Shown here: piece after piece, positions 61,493-64,000 of the stretch
Layout: the number at the start of each line of letters is the position of its first letter
Position numbering within the stretch: the stretch's first letter is position 1
Source: Halorubellus litoreus
GTDB taxonomy: Archaea; Halobacteriota; Halobacteria; Halobacteriales; Natrialbaceae
Assembly: GCF_037081675.1 (NCBI RefSeq)
Contig: NZ_JAZAQL010000006.1
Location: 174,233-238,232, forward strand
Length of the DNA stretch: 64,000 nt
Direction: 5' to 3'
Position numbers and translations under genes: made by a program
The notes under the pieces: generated by a model
Seen by the model: the letters and a program-made list of their open reading frames with translations, nothing else
Told to the model about the DNA's origin: nothing
Databases searched by the model: none

Positions 61493-62389
61493 ATGACAGA
61501 CGTCGACCTCGACGCCGAGAAGTACGAGAAGCACCGGGAGGCCGGCGAGATACTCGCGCAGGTCCGCGACGAGGCCGCCGACCGCCTGGAGGTCGGAACG
61601 AGCTACCTCGAGATCAGCGAGTGGGCCGAGGACCGCATCCGCGAGCTCGGCGGGACGCCCGCGTTCCCCGTGAACGTCAGCGTCGACGAGGAGGCCGCCC
61701 ACGGCGCCGCCGGCCCCGACGACGACCGCGTCGTCGGCGAGGAGATGGTGAAGCTCGACATCGGCGTCCACATCGACGGGTGGCTCGCCGACACCGCCGT
61801 CACCGTCGACTTCTCCGGGAACCAGGACCTCGTCGAAGCCGCCGAAGAAGCGCTCGACGCCGCACTCGACGTCGTCGAGGCCGGCGTCGACACCGGCACC
61901 ATCGGCGCGGAGATAGAGGACGTCATCGACGCGTACGGCTACAACCCCGTCGTGAACCTCACCGGGCACGGCCTCGGCCACTGGGAGCAACACACCGCCC
62001 CGAACATCCCGAACCGCGGCGTCTCCCAAGGAACGACGCTCGAGGTCGGCGACGTCGTCGCCATCGAACCGTTCGCCACCGACGGCTCCGGGAAGGTCTC
62101 CGAAGGCCAACAAGAGGAGATCTACTCGCTCGAACGCGAAGCCACCGTCCGCGACCGCTCCGCACGCCAAGCCCTCGACCAGATCACCGAGGAGTTCAAG
62201 ACCCTCCCGTTCGCCACCCGCTGGCTCGACGTCCCCCGCCCCGAGATGGCGCTCCGCCGCCTCAAGATGAACGACATCGTCCACGGCTACCCCGTCCTCA
62301 AGGAAGAAGACGGCTGCCTCGTCAGCCAACGCGAACACACCATCATCGTCACCGAAGACGGCTGCGAGATCACCACCCGCTCACGGTAA
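61493..62389 (+). CDS. map: Methionine aminopeptidase, type 2
   Basis: A 298-residue enzyme that removes the initiator methionine. Metal ligands of the pita-bread fold lie in KLDIGVHIDGWLADTAVTVD (two Asp), HGLGHWEQH (His), VVAIEPFAT (Glu) and the final Glu in REHTIIVTEDG. The type-2 insert (about 170-260) is present. ATG 61493 gives the normal length; the upstream frame is not homologous-looking. Confidence 0.95.
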   Translation: MTDVDLDAEKYEKHREAGEILAQVRDEAADRLEVGTSYLEISEWAEDRIRELGGTPAFPVNVSVDEEAAHGAAGPDDDRVVGEEMVKLDIGVHIDGWLADTAVTVDFSGNQDLVEAAEEALDAALDVVEAGVDTGTIGAEIEDVIDAYGYNPVVNLTGHGLGHWEQHTAPNIPNRGVSQGTTLEVGDVVAIEPFATDGSGKVSEGQQEEIYSLEREATVRDRSARQALDQITEEFKTLPFATRWLDVPRPEMALRRLKMNDIVHGYPVLKEEDGCLVSQREHTIIVTEDGCEITTRSR

Positions 62390-62412
62390 CCGAGTCAGAA
62401 CCGAACCAACAC

Positions 62413-62600
62413 CAGAAACGCCGACCTGGCGGTCGCCGTACGCTCGTGCTATCCGCAGCAGAAACGCCGATCTGGCGATCGGCGTACGCTCGTGCTATCC
62501 GCAGCAGAAACGCCGACCTGGCGATCGGCGTACGCTCGTGCTATCCGCAGCAGAAACGGCCGCCTGGAGGCGGCCGTATGCTGGTCGGTCCGTAGTACCC
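62413..62600 (+). repeat. Hairpin-repeat array A: four 46-bp units
   Basis: Units start at 62413, 62459, 62505 and 62551. Each has CAGAAAC followed by an 8-bp-arm hairpin with loop TGGC (TGGA in the last), then GTACGCTCGTGC and ATCCGCAG. Stems differ between units: CGCCGATC/GATCGGCG (unit 2) and CGGCCGCC/GGCGGCCG (unit 4) are perfect, units 1 and 3 have one mismatch each. Lies between the convergent map and zinc-ribbon genes. Confidence 0.85.
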
Positions 62601-62679
62601 AAAGAATCTGCGTGCCGCCGTCACCCCAGTGCCGGCGGCGAGTTGGTTGTTTTGGACACCCCCGTGCCCACCTGTGCGT

Positions 62680-62880
62680 CTAAGCGTTGTTCATGCGTTG
62701 GCTCGAGCGGGACCCACAGCGTTGGCATTCGGCCACGCGGTAGGGTTCGCGCGAGAACTCCGCATTTTCCTCCTTCAGACTTTCAGTACGGATCTGCACG
62801 GACACCTGGTGCAGCGTGTCGGTGTCGCAGTCGGTGCAGTGCTCCGTCAGGCCGTCGAAGGAGTTGTCAGTCGTTGCCAT
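62680..62880 (-). CDS. DUF7835-like zinc beta-ribbon protein
   Basis: A 66-residue protein: TEHCTDCDTDTLHQVSVQIR, then KEENAEFSREPYRVAECQRC and ending SQRMNNA. Two Cys knuckles (CTDC and CQRC) make one zinc ribbon. Closely matches a conserved haloarchaeal family (DUF7835 from memory). ATG 62880 opens at MATTDNSFDG. AT-rich DNA with GGTAATAAATC (62904-62914) upstream could supply the promoter. Confidence 0.82.
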   Translation of the reverse strand: MATTDNSFDGLTEHCTDCDTDTLHQVSVQIRTESLKEENAEFSREPYRVAECQRCGSRSSQRMNNA

Positions 62881-63156
62881 CTACAAACCACATGTTACCC
62901 TGGTTGGTAATAAATCGATTCGTCAGTTTTCGGGGGCCGGGGGCGAAAAATACCCGACGAGGAGCCAATGAAACCATTCTAACGCCACAGACAGTCCCAA
63001 ATCGTCTAAAGCCGCTTCTAAGGCGGTTGTCCAGTGTTTGTGGAGAGCATTTCAATCGGTTGTCAATGCTTACCAGCGGATTCCCAGATGGTTACTGTCG
63101 AGAAACCCACACGTATGAAGCCGTGCTTTCAAATCAACGCCACACCTCGAAACGAT
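62881..63156. other. AT-richer divergent intergenic region
   Basis: Divergent promoters of the zinc-ribbon and HIT genes are expected here. It holds TTGGTAATAAATCG at 62901-62914 and GGCGAAAAATACC at 62943-62955. In-frame ATGs for the HIT gene at 63034 and 63115 exist but are not conserved-looking. Confidence 0.45.
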
Positions 63157-63690
63157 ATGGACCAGGTGTTCGCGCCGTGGCGCATCGAATGGGTGGAACG
63201 CGACGACAAGAACCCGGACGTCGACTGCGTCTTCTGCGAGTTCCCCGACCGCGACGACGCCCGCAACAACCTCGTGCTCGCGCGCAACGACCACGCCGTC
63301 GTCATGCTCAACAACTACCCCTACAACCCAGGGCACACGATGGTCATCCCCCAAGCGCACGAAGGCGACTGGCGCGCGCTCGACGACGACCAACTCCTCG
63401 CACACGCCCGCCTCAAACAACGCACCATCGACGCCATGGACACCGCCTTCGCACCCGACGGCTACAACGCCGGCGAGAACCTCGGCGGGAGCGCCGCCGG
63501 CGGCAGCATCGACGACCACCTCCACACCCACGTCGTCCCCCGCTGGACCGGCGACACCAACTTCATGCCCGTCATCGCCGACACCAAAGTCATCGTCGAA
63601 GCCGTCACCGACACCTACGACCGCCTCCACGACGCCTTCAGCGAGCAAACCGGCGCGACCGACACCGACGCCGGATTCGTCCAATTCTGA
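63157..63690 (+). CDS. HIT-family hydrolase/transferase
   Basis: A 177-residue histidine-triad protein. A zinc-type CVFCEFPDRDD at about 24-34, the FHIT/HIT strand NYPYNPGHTMVIP, and the triad DDHLHTHVVPRW at about 119-130. Members hydrolyse AMP-linked substrates such as AppppA. ATG 63157 begins MDQVFAPWRIEWVE, the usual family start; earlier in-frame ATGs are rejected. Flanked on both sides by related hairpin arrays. Confidence 0.92.
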   Translation: MDQVFAPWRIEWVERDDKNPDVDCVFCEFPDRDDARNNLVLARNDHAVVMLNNYPYNPGHTMVIPQAHEGDWRALDDDQLLAHARLKQRTIDAMDTAFAPDGYNAGENLGGSAAGGSIDDHLHTHVVPRWTGDTNFMPVIADTKVIVEAVTDTYDRLHDAFSEQTGATDTDAGFVQF

Positions 63691-63766
63691 CCGCGAAGTT
63701 TACACGAGACGTAAACCCATCCTCGCACATCACTCTCACAGCGCACCCACACAATCAGTTCCCGAA

Positions 63767-64000
63767 GAAACGGCCGCCTGGCGGACGCCGTACGCTCGTG
63801 CGAGCAGTCGTCCCCGAAACGGCGTCCTGGCGGACGCCGTACGCTCGTGCGAGCAGTCGTCCCCGAAACGGCGTCCTGGCGGACGCCGTACGCTCGTGCG
63901 AGCAGTCGTCCCCGAAACGGCGTCCTGGCGGACGCCGTACGCTCGTGCGAGCAGTAATCCCAGAAACGGCGTCCTGGCGGACGCCGTACGCTCGTGCGAG
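63767..64000 (+). repeat. Hairpin-repeat array B: five 49-bp units, open at window end
   Basis: Units start at 63767, 63816, 63865, 63914 and 63963. Units 2-5 hold the perfect hairpin CGGCGTCC-TGGC-GGACGCCG, then TACGCTCGTGCGAGC, which adds a small GCTC-GTGC-GAGC hairpin. Unit 1 has the left arm CGGCCGCC found in array A unit 4 with the right arm of array B. The array runs to the edge of the window. Confidence 0.88.

Noticed and set aside
63767..64000. CRISPR array
   Set aside because: The regular period looked like CRISPR, but the whole 49-bp unit repeats with no unique spacers, and no cas genes lie in the window.

Overview
The window is GC-rich chromosomal DNA from a haloarchaeon (class Halobacteria). 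The support is strongly acidic proteins, TATA elements about 26-33 nt upstream of start codons that imply many leaderless mRNAs, archaeal information-processing genes (TFS, aIF5A, type 2 methionine aminopeptidase, NurA), Tat/lipobox and PGF-CTERM export signals, and a bacterioruberin carotenoid pathway. I cannot name the genus. There is no phage, large plasmid island or CRISPR array. The window is mostly core genome, with small mobile-element scars and several unexplained repeat systems.

Layout. 0-8.4 kb: 5' part of nurA, two small acidic or zinc proteins, a KaiC-like ATPase facing nadK, mptA, a TrmB-type regulator, a DUF255 thioredoxin-fold protein and FxsA. 8.4-10.2 kb: tRNA-Ile(GAU) with a decayed copy of its 3' end, then four very small ORFs. 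10.3-16 kb: a double-domain siroheme decarboxylase, a lower-GC patch with a lipoprotein, ilvD, and a GHMP kinase of the beta-RFAP synthase family. 16.3-21.9 kb: a degenerate KaiC-like ATPase, an RHH/coiled-coil/zinc-ribbon pair, TFS and PEP carboxylase. 22-26.5 kb: HalX response regulator, YkgJ cysteine-cluster protein, ZIP transporter with a palindromic promoter, SDR enzyme and histidine kinase. 26.7-31.5 kb: carotenoid cluster crtD-lyeJ-cruF plus divergent crtB. 31.7-39.7 kb: aIF5A-agmatinase, M48 protease-PQQ lipoprotein operon, Hsp20-AarF kinase, HAD, LWR-salt and PCD proteins. 39.9-43.1 kb: four-gene DUF4129/DUF58 membrane cluster. 43.1-49.8 kb: uppS, cold-shock protein, PQQ lipoprotein, and a heme operon (Ahb-sirC-hemA). 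49.9-55.2 kb: exported sugar dehydrogenase, zincin, GNAT, CAP-like protein and icd. 55.2-56.35 kb: a 1.2-kb gene-free region rich in hairpins. 56.35-64 kb: isoaspartyl peptidase, PPK1-phosphatase operon, map, HIT protein, and two hairpin-repeat arrays.

Links between genes. Two siroheme decarboxylase paralogues, sirC and hemA cover the start and the siroheme branch of heme synthesis. crtB, crtD, lyeJ and cruF cover most of bacterioruberin synthesis. MptA and PCD are pterin enzymes, and the RFAP-synthase homologue is related to methanopterin chemistry. aIF5A and agmatinase are coupled through agmatine and hypusine.

Most unusual signals: (1) two arrays of a tandem hairpin repeat with a TGGC loop and co-varying stems, on either side of the DUF7835-HIT locus; (2) five long hairpins in the gene-free stretch at 55.6-56.1 kb; (3) repeated tandem duplication of the last codons and stop codon just downstream of genes; (4) a CTG start codon on the AarF/UbiB kinase, backed by a perfect Shine-Dalgarno and an in-frame stop immediately upstream. 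No database search was possible. Family names come from recognised motifs and layout.
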